From Timema cristinae (Eukaryota > Arthropoda > Insecta > Phasmatodea > Timematidae): a DNA stretch of 64,000 nt. The stretch lies in contig JBCFYV010000012.1 in assembly GCA_039000515.1 (NCBI GenBank), positions 13,815,708-13,879,707 on the forward strand, read 5' to 3'. The translations under genes were made by a program, and so were the position numbers. Of the stretch, positions 25,021 to 36,317 are shown piece after piece. Within the stretch, counting starts at the first letter, position 1, and each line of letters opens with the position of its first letter. Below the pieces are notes generated by a model. The model was not told the DNA's origin. It saw only the letters and a program-made list of their open reading frames with translations, and ran no database searches.

Positions 25021-28000
25021 ACTCCCCGAATTTAATAAAAATATTGGTTCACAATAGAACAGGTATGTACTTTTGCCATGCATACTACACACAATTTCCT
25101 AAAGGTTCTTTATTTTGGTTGACTATTCTCTCTATTGCTCACATAGTCATACTTGTTTGTCTATATTTCTCTCTCTCATCTGTGTTTATTCTCTGTTAAT
25201 TAAATTTTGTACTCTCGCTTTCACCCCGGGTCTAATTGGGTGCGGCGAGTTCTGCGTGTGGTTGGCCCGCGAATCACTCGTTCTCTCTCTTTCTGTCTCT
25301 CTGAGCTGTGCTGTTGGGTAGGCTCTGAGGCTATTCCACCACGTAATGGTCGAGAAGGCTTCATTCTCCGTAGCTAGCTTACTTTGTGTACACACATTGT
25401 TATAGTCTTAGGGGTTATAAACATGATCTTTAATGAACAACCCCCCACCCCCTTTTAGTCCCATTCTGACAGGAAGAAACTTTTAGAAAATACAAACATA
25501 TTTTTTTCGAACAACACTGCTTACATTTTACTATAGTAACTGTTATTTTATGGCTTGAACTTTTTTCACTGCCTTTCACTATCTGTTATTGTATTTTTAA
25601 TAATTATTTACGCTAATTTATTAGGGATGAGAAATATATAATTAATAGGAGGGAAACTTCGAGTTTGTTTGGAAGTAAAGTGAAAAAATTTCAGTAAAAT
25701 AATTACTCTCACTACTCAGTAGCCTACAAACAACCGGAAATATAGCCCTGATTACCACGTCATCGGTAGTTTAGTATATTGAGAGATTGTTTTAGCACAC
25801 CATTCGTCCAACTAAGCGAGTTTTAAGTATTTATATTATTTATATAAAGCAAAGTTCACAAACTCCCGGTCCGCAAGCCTTATCCAGCTCGCGAGAAATA
25901 TTTGACAGCGACATTGTCTGTGACATTTTTATATCAATACCCAGCCCCCAGCTATGAAAGCATACACAAAAATAACTGGGTCTAGTTGTTTTTTTGTTTG
26001 TGTTGTTTCAAAACAAGAGTTAAGTGCCCACTATATTGTTTCTATGTGTGTCATCACCCTTTGATTTTACTTAACTGCTTGTTTTGCAGTGTGAAAGACA
26101 GGTACAACAGCTATAGTAACAAACTCTAACCACCTTCTTCAGTCCGCACCTACCACTCTTCTCCTGTCACCCACCGCTCTTACAGTGTTACCAAGTCACA
26201 AAGGAGTAGAAGTGAATGAGAATGTAATGGACTACTAGCATTTAATTTTAGTGTGTTTATAATCCTGAATAATTAAAAAAACACATAAATATTTCAGACA
26301 ATGCTTCAAGTATTTAATTGGCCCACATATAGCTTGGAAAAAATTAAGTTTAAAAAAGTTTTAGTTGCACAATTAATTTTAAATATTTATCATCAAATAG
26401 CTAGTAATCTTATAGACCCATATCGGTAGGTAGAAGAAATAAGCATGAGGCTCATTTGCTCTTTCTTGCTAGTTACGGCTGCAAATACTGAGGGTAATTT
26501 TGCTAAATCGCTCTACACTTTATATCTCAGAAAATGCGTTTTCATTAAATTGTATCTAAACTCTACCATCCTGAACCCTTACAAACTAACTTTTCTAAAA
26601 TGTAAATGCAGTACAGTCTGGACAGGTAGTAAGATGTGGTTCAAAAAAATTTAATAACGGAAGATATACCTAATTGCTGTGGCCCGCAAACAGGATATAA
26701 GTTGGTTATTGGTTAATCTGTCGCGTTGACTAATTTGAGTTTAAGACTATTGATTTAAAGTGAAAGCTGAATATCACATGACTTGACGTAGGAATGAGTG
26801 AAAGTAGAAATGGAAGATTTTCTACGTGTCAGATAAGGTTCTTTGTATGAAAATAGGACTCTACTCTTAACATCTTCCTTACAACGATTTTAAGACATAA
26901 AAAATGTACATTGTTCAAGAAATAGACGATACTATTTGAGATACATAATCAGGATGGGTTAATCCTTGATCCCCCTTCTTTGTGGACGCTAACCCATTAT
27001 TTTGTTTGCATTCATTTGGGATAATACAATGAGAGGAAGGGTTCACAAAAGAATAGAAGTTAGCTTAAGGTTTTTCATTGTTTCTAACGTAATGATGGAA
27101 ATTTCAACGAAATTGTTTTTACTAATTGAATTCAGATGTAAACAAAAAAACACAAAAGTTACCCCTTCTTTTACATTTCCTTTCACTTAACTAACTATAA
27201 TTCAATTGATTCTTGAGGTTTTACTTGGCTGAGCACTCCACTTTTTTAAGGGATGAAGAAAGATTTCTGAGGGTCGTGGTAAGCGTGGAAGTCATCCAAC
27301 CAAAGATTAATTAGGTTTATTAGTATTTTATATATTATATATGTGTGTTCGGGAAGAAGAATATAAATTTGGTTGGTTCTTTGAATCAAAGAGTACGAAA
27401 TAGAGTATTGTTAAAAATAAAGTGTTTGAAATCGAATAGTATTAGGAGTTAGTCACGTATCTCATTAAATGAAAGGAGATTCTGGGTTTGAATCCAAACC
27501 GGGTGTGTTCACATTGGCTTTCTATTTACGAGTCTCACTATGGTATTACGGCCCCATCTCCAAGCTAGCGTGGCTGAATTTCCTCAATGACACATTCCTT
27601 TATATTGATAATTTTATATGGAGTATTTATAATCCTAGTGAACACCACTGGTGAGCACGTGTACTAAACAGCAAGATCATCTATACTTACTTTTGTCAAA
27701 ATATTATCAATAATGGGGCCCTGGGCAGGAGCAACAAAGGTTTTTTAATGGTTTCCCAACCTTCCTCCACGTAAACATGGATAGGCTCTTTATGAATATG
27801 AGTAGTACCTGCATCATCCCCAACCATTACTTTAATTAAACGTCTATAGCCTCTAAGGGTAGTAAAACTTGTAAAAACAAACGAACTTAAGGTGGAATGG
27901 TTGCGGATGAAAGAAAAAGGCCAGGGTTTTTACAGATTTTACGGCAAAACTTTCTTTGGCTAAATTAAATCAATTATTGTTCCAGTACAAACGTATAAGT

Positions 28001-28261
28001 TAATTTTCTTCACATAGATGACCTCAAAATATATGAATATTTTTTGTTAAAGGAGCTCTGGAATGTAATGTTAACTTTTTCGCTTCATTTAAAAAGTTAT
28101 TTCTTAACTAATGCCACCATGCTCATGACAGATATTCCAGAACTGTTTATATCAACATGTGAAGAATATTAGACTCTATGTTTGTACTTAAAATAGTTCT
28201 TCTGTATAAGTAAATTGAATACTTTACATAGCATAATATTTTAACTTATTAAATGATGTTT
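25021..28261. other. Noncoding DNA, no gene seen
   Basis: A GC-richer stretch at 25225-25390 is rich in CTCTCT and has short opposed ORFs without a known domain. SINE-like traces lie at 26595-26640 (tail GGTAGTAAGATGTGG) and 27470-27510 (GGGTTTGAATCC). No gene was recognised. Confidence 0.35.
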
Positions 28262-28435
28262 ACAAGCCCACTTCAGAGGCTGAACAGTCTAAGGCGTCAC
28301 TCTTGTGTAAGACTGTTGTACTAAAGACAAGGGGTTTGGGGTTTGAATTCCGGTCGGGTTTGCTGAGGGTGGTCTTACCTAAATGGTCTCCCACTCTTCT
28401 TCCACCCTCTCTCTTTACTTGCCTCACCGCCCTTT
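28262..28435 (+). repeat. tRNA-derived SINE, family B (old, 3' incomplete)
   Basis: The head is CTAAGGCGTCACTCTTG, box B GGGTTTGAATTCCGGTCGGG, then GCTGAGGGTGGT and TCTCCCACTCTTCTTCCACC. The normal tail is missing. Confidence 0.6.
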
Positions 28436-28554
28436 ATATATCTAACTGGCATTTATAGTGTATATACAATCTGTCACGAAGATTATCCTAATCAAATCCT
28501 TGACAATCTTAACAGACAATAGATAAATAAATTTAATGAAAGTCCTCAGTTTCA

Positions 28555-28665
28555 CAGCATAGCCTAAATAAACGGTATCCTGTCCGGGTATCAAATCCAG
28601 GACCCTTGAATAAACAAGCAACTGTTTTGTTGGCAAAGTTGAGCTATAGAGCTATTTATGAGAGG
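28555..28665 (-). repeat. tRNA-derived SINE head, family C
   Basis: The minus strand shows ATAGCTCTATAGCTCAACTT and GGTCCTGGATTTGATACCCG, a box A/box B pair. Confidence 0.5.
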
Positions 28666-29610
28666 GGAGAGGGAACAAGAAAATATAAGGGAATGGCAAG
28701 TCAATAAATGAAAGCAGGCTAATAGGGAGAATATTTTTACGATTGTAGGTGCTGTTATAAGTGTGTGCTTTTGGAAAGTTTATATATCGGCTTTATGTAG
28801 GTAGGATCACATCAGTGGTTTTATGGACCAAACTTTAAGCTCAACTCTTCTTGTTTGCTTTTAATGGAGAAATCATGTTTTGAGCACTAGATATTTTCCC
28901 TTAAAACGTGTAATTCAATACTTTTTAGATTTCTTCACCTATACTCCAAACTACACATTTAAATTGTGAAGCCCTTCCTTTCAACTATAACTGTCTGATT
29001 TATATATATTTTATATAGTATCTTAAATGATATATAATACAAAGATGTGACCAAAACCGTTATTAATATCTAGTATATTCAAGTGGATAACATTTTAATC
29101 CTTAGTGATAATTTGAATAGTAATAATAATTCTACACATATTGATTAAATTTTCTACTTGTATTTCTAAAAATCTAAAGCTAAAGTTGAGGGCTGTCATT
29201 GTATAAATGTAAGCATTGGTTTTCAACGGGCCATCTGGGATTATATAGTTTTATAACTAGACGAATAGACTAAAACATTAGTAAGATGCAGTGCATAGAA
29301 ATAAAGATAAGAAATCCCCTTAGAAAACATTTTCTTTTTATTTAAAACCTTTGTTTTGGTTTTAAAATCAATTGATTTTACTGTAAAATCTTCACCAAGT
29401 CCCCACATAGGGGTTGTTGAAACAGTGGTCACGTGGAATATTACTAGCTAACGGTGGAAATTAGCTTTGTCTTCCAATACAGTCGTATATGGATAGATAC
29501 ATCATTAATAATGTAAAATATTGTTGAAAAATTACATATGCTTATAGGAATCGACCCAGGTACTGGATTTGGCATCCGTGTTCACTGTTCAAGTATAGTT
29601 ATTCAAATAT
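28666..29610. other. AT-rich noncoding DNA, no gene seen
   Basis: A SINE-tail trace (GTAAGATGCAGTGC) lies near 29281. Nothing else was recognised. Confidence 0.4.
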
Positions 29611-29628
29611 ATTAATTAAAATTAAATA

Positions 29629-29898
29629 GGTGACCTGGTGGTCTAGGGGTAAGGTGTCAGACCTCTGTGCTGGCGGCCGGGGTTCAATCCTAGGTCCGGC
29701 ACAGATTTATCTGATTTCCAAACCCTTCCTTCACCTCTGACAAGACATCTTGTGAATGTGGGGAATGCCAGGCCTCCACCGTGGTTCGGATTCCAATACT
29801 GTAGGTCCTCCATTTCATATCACGATACTCATTAGAATTAGTAAGTGGTATAACAGTAAAAAAAACGAGGTAGTAAGGCGTGTCTAATAATAATAATA
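29629..29898 (+). repeat. tRNA-derived SINE, family A, with 18-bp target duplication
   Basis: The element is full length. Box A is TGGTCTAGGGG and box B GGTTCAATCC at tRNA-like spacing. The body matches the copies at 18181 and 35977, and the end is (TAA)n. It is flanked by a perfect 18-bp direct repeat (29611-29628 and 29899-29916, ATTAATTAAAATTAAATA), the mark of target-primed reverse transcription by a LINE. The perfect duplication suggests a fairly recent insertion, although the 3' body has a small deletion. Confidence 0.9.
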
Positions 29899-29916
29899 AT
29901 TAATTAAAATTAAATA

Positions 29917-30925
29917 CTTTTATAAGTGTTTTATGAGCTTTATTTGAAATATATATTTTGTAAGCGATAAATAATATGGGTTTGAGCGGATGTTTATCGT
30001 AATATAATTCACAAATGATCTAAATAGAAACAAATCGCTAATCCATATATTGGATTTTTAATGCTGCAAGTTTGTTATCTTGTCTATAAACTTCTCCCCC
30101 ACTATCGGTCATTGATAGGATACAGGTGGTGCTATGCGCCATAGTTCATACTACGTCTACCTTCCTAGGTGGACCTTGGGAAGTGCATCGAGGTATAATA
30201 GCATCTAGCAAATGGGTTCGGCACTAGTTGGCTAGACTTGCATAAGACGAGCCTGGACAATGAATATACTTATTCAACTGCTTTGGTGGCCGTATGGTAA
30301 AAGCTTCAGGGTTCGGCCAGACTGGAAAGTCCGTATACATTTTTAACAATTTTCGTAAGCCATTGGTGGACTCGTTGTTTTTAACGTCATGGTGTTCAAA
30401 GGGAGTATTCCATTCTCTCAACAAATTAAATATGTATCATTTCTCTTAAAAACCTTCTTAATGGTCTATCATATTTAACTAGTTATTTTAAGATGATTGG
30501 GTTGTTTAAGAGTATATTTTAAACAGAATTATTATATAATTACAAGATTCACAAATTAATTACATGCATGATAGTAAATCTTGTATAGTGATCATAGTGA
30601 TAGCTTCTTCCTAAATAGTTAACCAATATATATACAAATAATAAATATATTTGTCAGAACTCAATTTTGAATCCAACAAGAGTTCCCTACAGTAGAATAT
30701 ATTAAGAACGTAAAAAGGATAATGGCTTGGTCGTTAATATATATTTTTTAGAATGAATTGACACTGCATGTTGCAATATTTTGTCATCTTTCTTTAATAA
30801 AAGTCTTTGATATAATAAAATAATTATTTTACTTTGACGATCATTAAAGATATATTTTATAAAATAACTTATTTTGAATATCTTTTATGAGATATAGCAT
30901 ATTATATAAAATTGTTATATATATA
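29917..30925. other. Noncoding DNA, no gene seen
   Basis: The minus ORF 30224-30424 lies in a block of higher GC (30080-30430) but matches no family I recognise. The rest is AT-rich. Confidence 0.35.
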
Positions 30926-31085
30926 AATATTATACAGTTTTTATATAATATATTATATATTATACAGTTTTTTATATAATATATATTATACAGTTTTTAT
31001 ATAAATATTATATATTATACAGTTTTTATATATATATATATATTTCTTATATATATATTATTATACAGTTTTTATATAATATACT
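30926..31085. repeat. AT-rich tandem repeat (TATACAGTTTTTATATAA)
   Basis: Five copies of TATACAGTTTTTATATA occur near 30931, 30961, 30988, 31016 and 31062, separated by TA-rich spacers of variable length. Confidence 0.75.
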
Positions 31086-31369
31086 AAGGTTTTATAAAAT
31101 AAATAGAAGCCTTTACATGCAAGGCAGCGATAAAAAAAGTTTACATTAATAAACGTATATTTCTTTAATTAATGGACAAAAATGGTGATTAGGTTTTTAA
31201 AAGTTTTACGTTTAGTTTATAAATAGGTTTAGCATGTTTGACATCCATTTATGTAATCACAGTTCAATTCGGTGGTCTTAGGGTGAAATCTTGCCTTGGG
31301 ACCCGATGTTTTTGGGTTTCAAACCGAGTTAGACGGATTTTTAGATTAATGGATTAATGGATTTTTACT

Positions 31370-31775
31370 GATAATTGTCATAGCTTAGTTGTGCCACGAT
31401 CACTGACCATTAGTATTATCTTCATAGCTTAGTTGGGCCACGATCATTGACAAGGGGGATAACTGTCATAGCTTATTTCGACTATGATCACTGACCAGGA
31501 GGATAATTGCCATGGTTTAGCTTGGCCATGATCACTGACCATTAGTATTATCTTCATAGCTTAGTTGGGCCACGATCATTGACCAGGGGGATAACTGTCA
31601 TAGCTTATTTCGACTATGATCACTGACCAGGAGGATAATTGCCATGGTTTAGCTTGGCCATGATCACTGACCATTAGTATTATCGTCATTGCTTAGTTGG
31701 GCCACGATCACTGACCAAGAGGATAATTGTCATAGCTTAATTGGGCAATGATCACTGGTCAGGAAGACTATTATA
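31370..31775. repeat. Satellite array with a 132-bp higher-order unit
   Basis: The basic monomer is about 44 bp (GATAATTGTCATAGCTTAGT then TGGGCCACGATCACTGACCA). Three monomer variants make a 132-bp higher-order unit: CACTGACCATTAGTATTATC recurs at 31401, 31533 and 31665. One variant reads TTTCGACTATGATCA and another GCTTGGCCATGATCA. Confidence 0.85.
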
Positions 31776-31830
31776 GATAATATACCTGCGTGTAGATATG
31801 AATTCAGACTCACCAATCTTTCAACCTTAC

Positions 31831-31877
31831 ATTAGGTTAGTTTAGGTTAGGTGAGGCTAGGTTAGATTAGCTTAGCA
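31831..31877 (+). repeat. Degenerate telomere-like (TTAGG)n tract
   Basis: ATTAGGTTAGTTTAGGTTAG continues with further TAGG/TTAG units, resembling the arthropod TTAGG repeat. It lies just downstream of the 132-bp satellite. Confidence 0.45.
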
Positions 31878-31949
31878 TTTGTTTGTATCTTACTGCCCAA
31901 CACTTGATATCTTTTGTTCTGCTTGAAAAAAACATTAAAACTACCCTAA

Positions 31950-32084
31950 ATGAGGGCCACAACAGCCGTACAGCACCACAACAGTAGTAAGCACACCAGT
32001 ACGCCTTGTTTACTATTTCAAGAAGGGACTTGTGGCTCAAATGTAATGTGGGATTAACACAAACCCTTTAAATGCAGGTTATAA
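31950..32084. repeat. Dispersed repeat, left half (interrupted by Harbinger)
   Basis: TGTGGGATTAACAC then TTTAAATGCAGGTTATAA aligns with 24790-24828. The alignment resumes at 34942 (ATGCGTAGCCC, ACGCCCC), to the right of the transposon. Confidence 0.7.
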
Positions 32085-32290
32085 AGGGGCCATTACACGA
32101 TCAATATTATTGTCAATACGTCTACAAATAATATTGAAGAGGCGCATTGAAACGGCATATTGACCGTTTAGAAGGGGTTCAATTGTATTGCCAATTTTTT
32201 GAAGCATATTGATAGAAATTTTGATTGAAGCGCAATGGCGGAAGCCATATTGATGCGCAAATTGACGTTTAGGAAGTTTAGTTGTCAATA

Positions 32291-34305
32291 TTTTGTCAGT
32301 CTCGGCTCGGACGTCGTGAAGGCAAAATAGCTGACGCACCGATTAAAGACGATTCCGACGCGGAACGAGAGTTTACTATGTTGCTTATTAAGTTATACCG
32401 TGATTACCCAGAACTGTGGAAAGTGAAATCGAAAGATTACTTCTACCAAAACAAGAAACACATTTCTTAGCAAAAAATAGTTGACTCGTTGATTCAGTTC
32501 AAAATGGATTTCACCGTTGAGAAATTCAAGAAGAAAATAAACACTTTACGCACCAATTTCAACCAAGGCAATTGAAAACGTGAAGTGGTCAGGTGCATCA
32601 ATCGACGAGATCCCAAAACTGAAGACCTGGTATTTCGACGATATTCTTTTTATGAAGGAACAACTAGAAATAGCAGAAACACAAAGTTAGAGGTAGGTAA
32701 ATTTCAAGTACATTTTATTCATATTTTTTTATTTATAACCTTTCACCACACAAGTGTGTTGACACAATCGCATGATGTGCTAAATGCAACAAAGAAAAAA
32801 GTGTAAATTTTAATCCAATGGTGGTAAACAATGACCTAAGTTATGGCTTTTTTGATTAGTGTGAAATTATCCCTTGTTTTCTTTGCTTCAACACTTGAGT
32901 TACCTCTGCCCCTTTGAAGTTGCATACTAGGTTGTGTTCCCTGTCTCCATGAACCTTCTTCGATAGTGTCAGTAGAAGTATTTTCGTAGTCAACATCACC
33001 GCGTTGCATGTAGTATCCATTGTTCCTTGTTGACAAGTAGTTGTGCAAATGACAACAACACATGACTATTTTCCGAGAATTTTAGTTTAAAATTTAATGT
33101 ATTTTTGGAATATTTTAAATCTAGATGTCAAAATCCCCAAAATGTTTTCGACAATCCTTCGTGCTTGGGACAACCAATAGCTAAAAATTCGTTTTTCATT
33201 CGTGAGATTAGCTCAGATATAGGGCTTCATAATATGTTGATGTAGTTGAAAAGCTTCATATCCTACAAACACGTACGGGAACTTTTTTTCAGTGCCTGGT
33301 AATTCACTCGGACTAGGAAAGTTTAGTTGGTTCTCAGACAAGTATTGCTACAATATCCTGTTCCTAATAACTCCGTCATCTGATACTCGTCCGTTGGCAC
33401 CAACATCAATCATGATGGATTGATAATTCGCGTTTACAACAGCCATGAGTACAATACTGAAAGTTCCTTTATAGTTGTAGTAGTAAGAGCCAGAGTTGAT
33501 GGGTTTTTATATCAGTATATGTTTGCCATCAACACTACCCACACAGTTGGGGAAATTCCATGGTTCTTAAAATTCATTGGCTAGCTTCTTCAATCTTTCT
33601 ATAGTTTTGGGTACTTAAAAAAACAAAAATCAAAATTTTCCACCCAGTAGTTTTTATAATTTTTGTATTTTTTAAATAGTTTTGTTTCGAATGATGTATT
33701 GTTTTCATAATCTCTTTCAATTATTGTTTCAGAGTCATTCTAGTCAAGCATCGCAGGCAGCGTTTACAGAGCAGCGAGACTGTCCCCCCGAAACAAGATA
33801 AAAACATCTACTAGCAAGGACTGAACAGTACAACTTGTTGGTTTAGCTGCAGCCCGAAACTGAATCAGACGTAGTAGCTAAAGGATGGGCTTTAAATTTG
33901 AACACATTGTCTCAAGACCAAATCCGATGTGCTTAAAAAATAATAAATGACACCTTGTTTGAAGCAATACTGGGAAATTTAAAAAGACACAGAGTGCATT
34001 TCCTATCTTCCATGTGACCTGTGTTATCACCTTCACCTTCCGTTTCCCCTACGATCAGGCCTCCCTATTTCACTGCAAACTATGTTTCAACAACCCCATC
34101 ACTTGCCATCAGCCCTTCTGCAGTACAAGACCTACCTAGTATTTCTCTGACTTACTTAGTACCAGTACTTCAAAAGCACGTATCTCAAGTTAAGACCTCA
34201 AATCATTTTATCACTATGGGACTACCAGAACTTTCCTCCATCAGTCTTGACCCCCAAGACGGGACAGCTGCAGCAGAATACTTAGCAACATTTACTTTAT
34301 TCTGA
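32291..34305 (+). pseudogene. Harbinger MADF-domain protein, two exons, decayed
   Basis: Exon 1 (about 32291-32691) encodes a MADF-like region. It starts around REFTMLLIKLYRDYPELW, and a second part in another frame reads PKLKTWYFDDILF. A donor site GAG|GTAGGT follows at 32691. Exon 2 starts after TTATTGTTTCAG at about 33732. It encodes a segment near AKGWALNLNTLSQDQIR, then a Ser/Pro/Thr-rich tail open from 34021 to 34305. In this family the MADF (Myb/SANT-like) protein binds the transposon ends and helps bring in the transposase. An in-frame TAG at 32468, a frame change near 32575 and stops in exon 2 make it a pseudogene. The start codon was not identified. The exon structure is inferred from splice-like sites and reading-frame homology. 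Confidence 0.75.
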
Positions 34306-34700
34306 ATGCATACCTACTTTTGTACTGTTCTTAATTATATACTGTTTTGATAATAACAACTTAATAATACACAAAATGCTTACCTGAATTTTCCTTTTCA
34401 GAGCCTCAATTATAGCCTTGCACATTTCCATAATGATTTACTCCAACGTCTGGGGAGCAATAGCACACATGTACTTCAAGTCCTCCAAACTTATGCCAGA
34501 AGCTAGGTACCTCAATGTAAAATTAAAGTCTCTGACTTGCCGGAATCTCACCACGCATCACTGTATCTTTTTTCAATTTTGAACCTAATGTTCGTAAGTA
34601 AAACGGCTTCTCAGCTTGTACAGTACCATTATTTTGACCAGCGTATACTTAGTTTATTCTTTGTTTTTTTATTTTACTCACTGCCAAAGTCAAGGCAAGA
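32836..34700 (-). pseudogene. Harbinger DDE transposase (HARBI1-like), two exons, decayed
   Basis: The N-terminal exon lies at about 34385-34700; its recognised part includes ASGISLEDLKYMCAIAPQTL in shifted frames. A donor CAG|GTAAGC follows at 34384. The catalytic exon spans about 33616 to 32836, after an acceptor TTTTTTTAAG. Visible landmarks are GSVDGKH (33519-33538, first catalytic Asp), [39 protein letters not shown] (33255-33290), ARRIVENILGIL and a C-terminal HNYL segment in the open frame 32836-33063. The second catalytic Asp, normally in a VGDEAF-type motif, is Tyr here (codon at 33258-33260). Several in-frame stops are present. The product would be a nuclear transposase cutting at the inverted repeats; this copy is dead. 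Confidence 0.88.
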
Positions 34701-34941
34701 GACGCCACATCTGTATTGGAAACAATTTCTTTCAAAAATAGACATCTAATTTCAATAATAAACACGTGGAAATAGCCACCTCTTTAGAAAATAGAGTACA
34801 CAACCGTTTTTTTCAAAACAACAGTGCGTAGTCACCGTATTGATAGCTAGATTGACGATATTATTGAAGCATATTGACGTGAGCTTCAATTTTATTGTCA
34901 ACCTACATTGACCAAATTATTTATCGTCTAGGGCCCCTTAA

Positions 34942-35050
34942 CAGTTATGCGTAGCCCGAATGTAATACGCCCCTATTAAGTGCATCACTTGAAATTAACC
35001 TATGACAGAAACTGCAATCGAGAATAACCAGAGTAGCAAAGCTTTTTTTT
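34942..35050. repeat. Dispersed repeat, right half
   Basis: It continues the target repeat interrupted by Harbinger (ATGCGTAGCCCGAATG and TACGCCCC), matching 24829-24860. Confidence 0.6.
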
Positions 35051-35162
35051 GGCCTTATTCTTCACAATGGGGGATAAAGGAATTTAAAAAAATTAGTATG
35101 TAATAGAAACTTTTAAGATAAGTGAAGTAATATATTTAATCTGTATATATTTGTACAGTATA

Positions 35163-35425
35163 GTAGCCACCTCGGTGGCGTATTTGTCTAACGCGCTTGT
35201 CGTGTTGAGCTCGACTGCTGAGGACGGGGAGATCGAGGTTCAAATCTCAGTCGGTGAACTGGGGGTGGTTTTTCCTAATTGGTTCTCCACTCTCCCTCCA
35301 CGCAAATGCGGGTTCACTTCCTCTAATTCAACCTTCCCAATTCCTAAATCCATTAACGTAATTAGTACTTAGAGCGTATAACCCAAACGGTAGTTAGACG
35401 CGGTGCTAAGTATTATTATTATTAC
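35163..35425 (+). repeat. tRNA-derived SINE, family B
   Basis: The element is full length. The head is CCTCGGTGGCGTATTTGTCT (box A region) with box B GAGGTTCAAATCTC. The body includes CCACGCAAATGCGGGTTCAC and GTAATTAGTACTTA, and the shared 3' end is CGTATAACCCAAACGG-TAGACGCGGTGCTAA then (TTA)n. A short direct repeat TACAGTATA on both sides is a likely target duplication. Confidence 0.88.
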
Positions 35426-35429
35426 AGTA

Positions 35430-35963
35430 TATTATACTCTATATATATTTACTATCAGAGATGGTTTCAAATCTCTCATCCTATATTTTTTATAATACAT
35501 ATTTTTATTTTAAAAGATAAATATGATTGTGTAATACTGCGTTGATTAACCAGAGCCACTCATTCTTAAAAAAGTTCTTGGAATGTATTTGCCTCACTTT
35601 GTTAACTAAAATTATATTACAAATATGAAGGTTACAGAAGAATAAGGTGAAAGGAAACTACTATATCTTTCTAATGCACTTTATATAAGGGTTAAAAGAG
35701 CTCTCTGTCGTATTTAAATTAATTAAAAAAATTTAACAGCTGGAATCTTTATGAGGTTTGGGCTGTATCTCTTTTCATTGTAAATGTGTGTAGTGTGGTT
35801 TTCCCGCTTTTCCCCTTGCAACCTTCATATATAAATGTTATAATTCATGGAAGCACACATGTGTGCTTTATTGTCTTCCTGATTCTAAAAATAGCTTCAA
35901 ATATTATATAATTGTTTTACCTTAAGTAATAAGTTGAGGAATCTGTAAAGCATATGTCGGTTT
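35430..35963. other. AT-rich noncoding DNA, no gene seen
   Basis: Nothing was recognised. Confidence 0.4.
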
Positions 35964-35976
35964 TAAAGTCAATGAA

Positions 35977-36246
35977 GGTGACCTGGCAGTCTAGGGGTAA
36001 GGTGTCAGACTTCTGTGCTGGCGGCCAGGGTTCAATCCTCGGTCCCAGCACAGATTTATCTGATTTCCAAACCCTTCCTTCACCTCTGACAAGACGTCTT
36101 GTGAATGTGGGGAATGCCAGGCCATCACCGTGGTTCGGATTCCACGTTAAACTGTAGGTCCTTAATTTCATCTCATAATCACTCTACCATTACACATTAG
36201 CGTAAGTGCGTACAACCCGAACGGGTAGTAAGACGTGGTGCTAATG

Positions 36247-36301
<55 letters not shown>

Positions 36302-36304
36302 TAA
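35977..36304 (+). repeat. tRNA-derived SINE, family A, with 13-bp target duplication
   Basis: The element is full length. The head is GGTGACCTGGCAGTCTAGGG and box B GGTTCAATCC. The 3' end CCCGAACGGGTAGTAAGACG is followed by a long (TAA)n tail (36245-36304). The flanking direct repeat TAAAGTCAATGAA (35964-35976 and 36305-36317) is perfect. This is the best preserved family A copy here. Short ORFs across it are artefacts. Confidence 0.92.
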
Positions 36305-36317
36305 TAAAGTCAATGAA

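Larger units (their letters stand above)
32085..34938. mobile_element. PIF/Harbinger DNA transposon (decayed)
   Basis: The element has imperfect terminal inverted repeats of about 25-27 bp, starting AGGGGCC on the left and ending GGCCCCT on the right. It is flanked by the 3-bp duplication TAA (32082-32084 and 34939-34941), matching the family's TWA preference. It carries the two genes typical of this superfamily: a DDE transposase (minus strand) and a MADF-domain protein (plus strand). Both contain stops and shifts, so this copy is not autonomous. A related uninterrupted copy of its target at 24790-24860 supports the boundaries. Confidence 0.93.

Noticed and set aside
29629..29710. Functional tRNA gene
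   Set aside because: Box A and box B are present, but the cloverleaf fails and it continues into a SINE body with a (TAA)n tail and target duplication.
35151..36171. Protein-coding ORFs over 60 codons at 35151, 35917 and 35954
   Set aside because: They run through family A and B SINEs and reflect their higher GC content, not genes.
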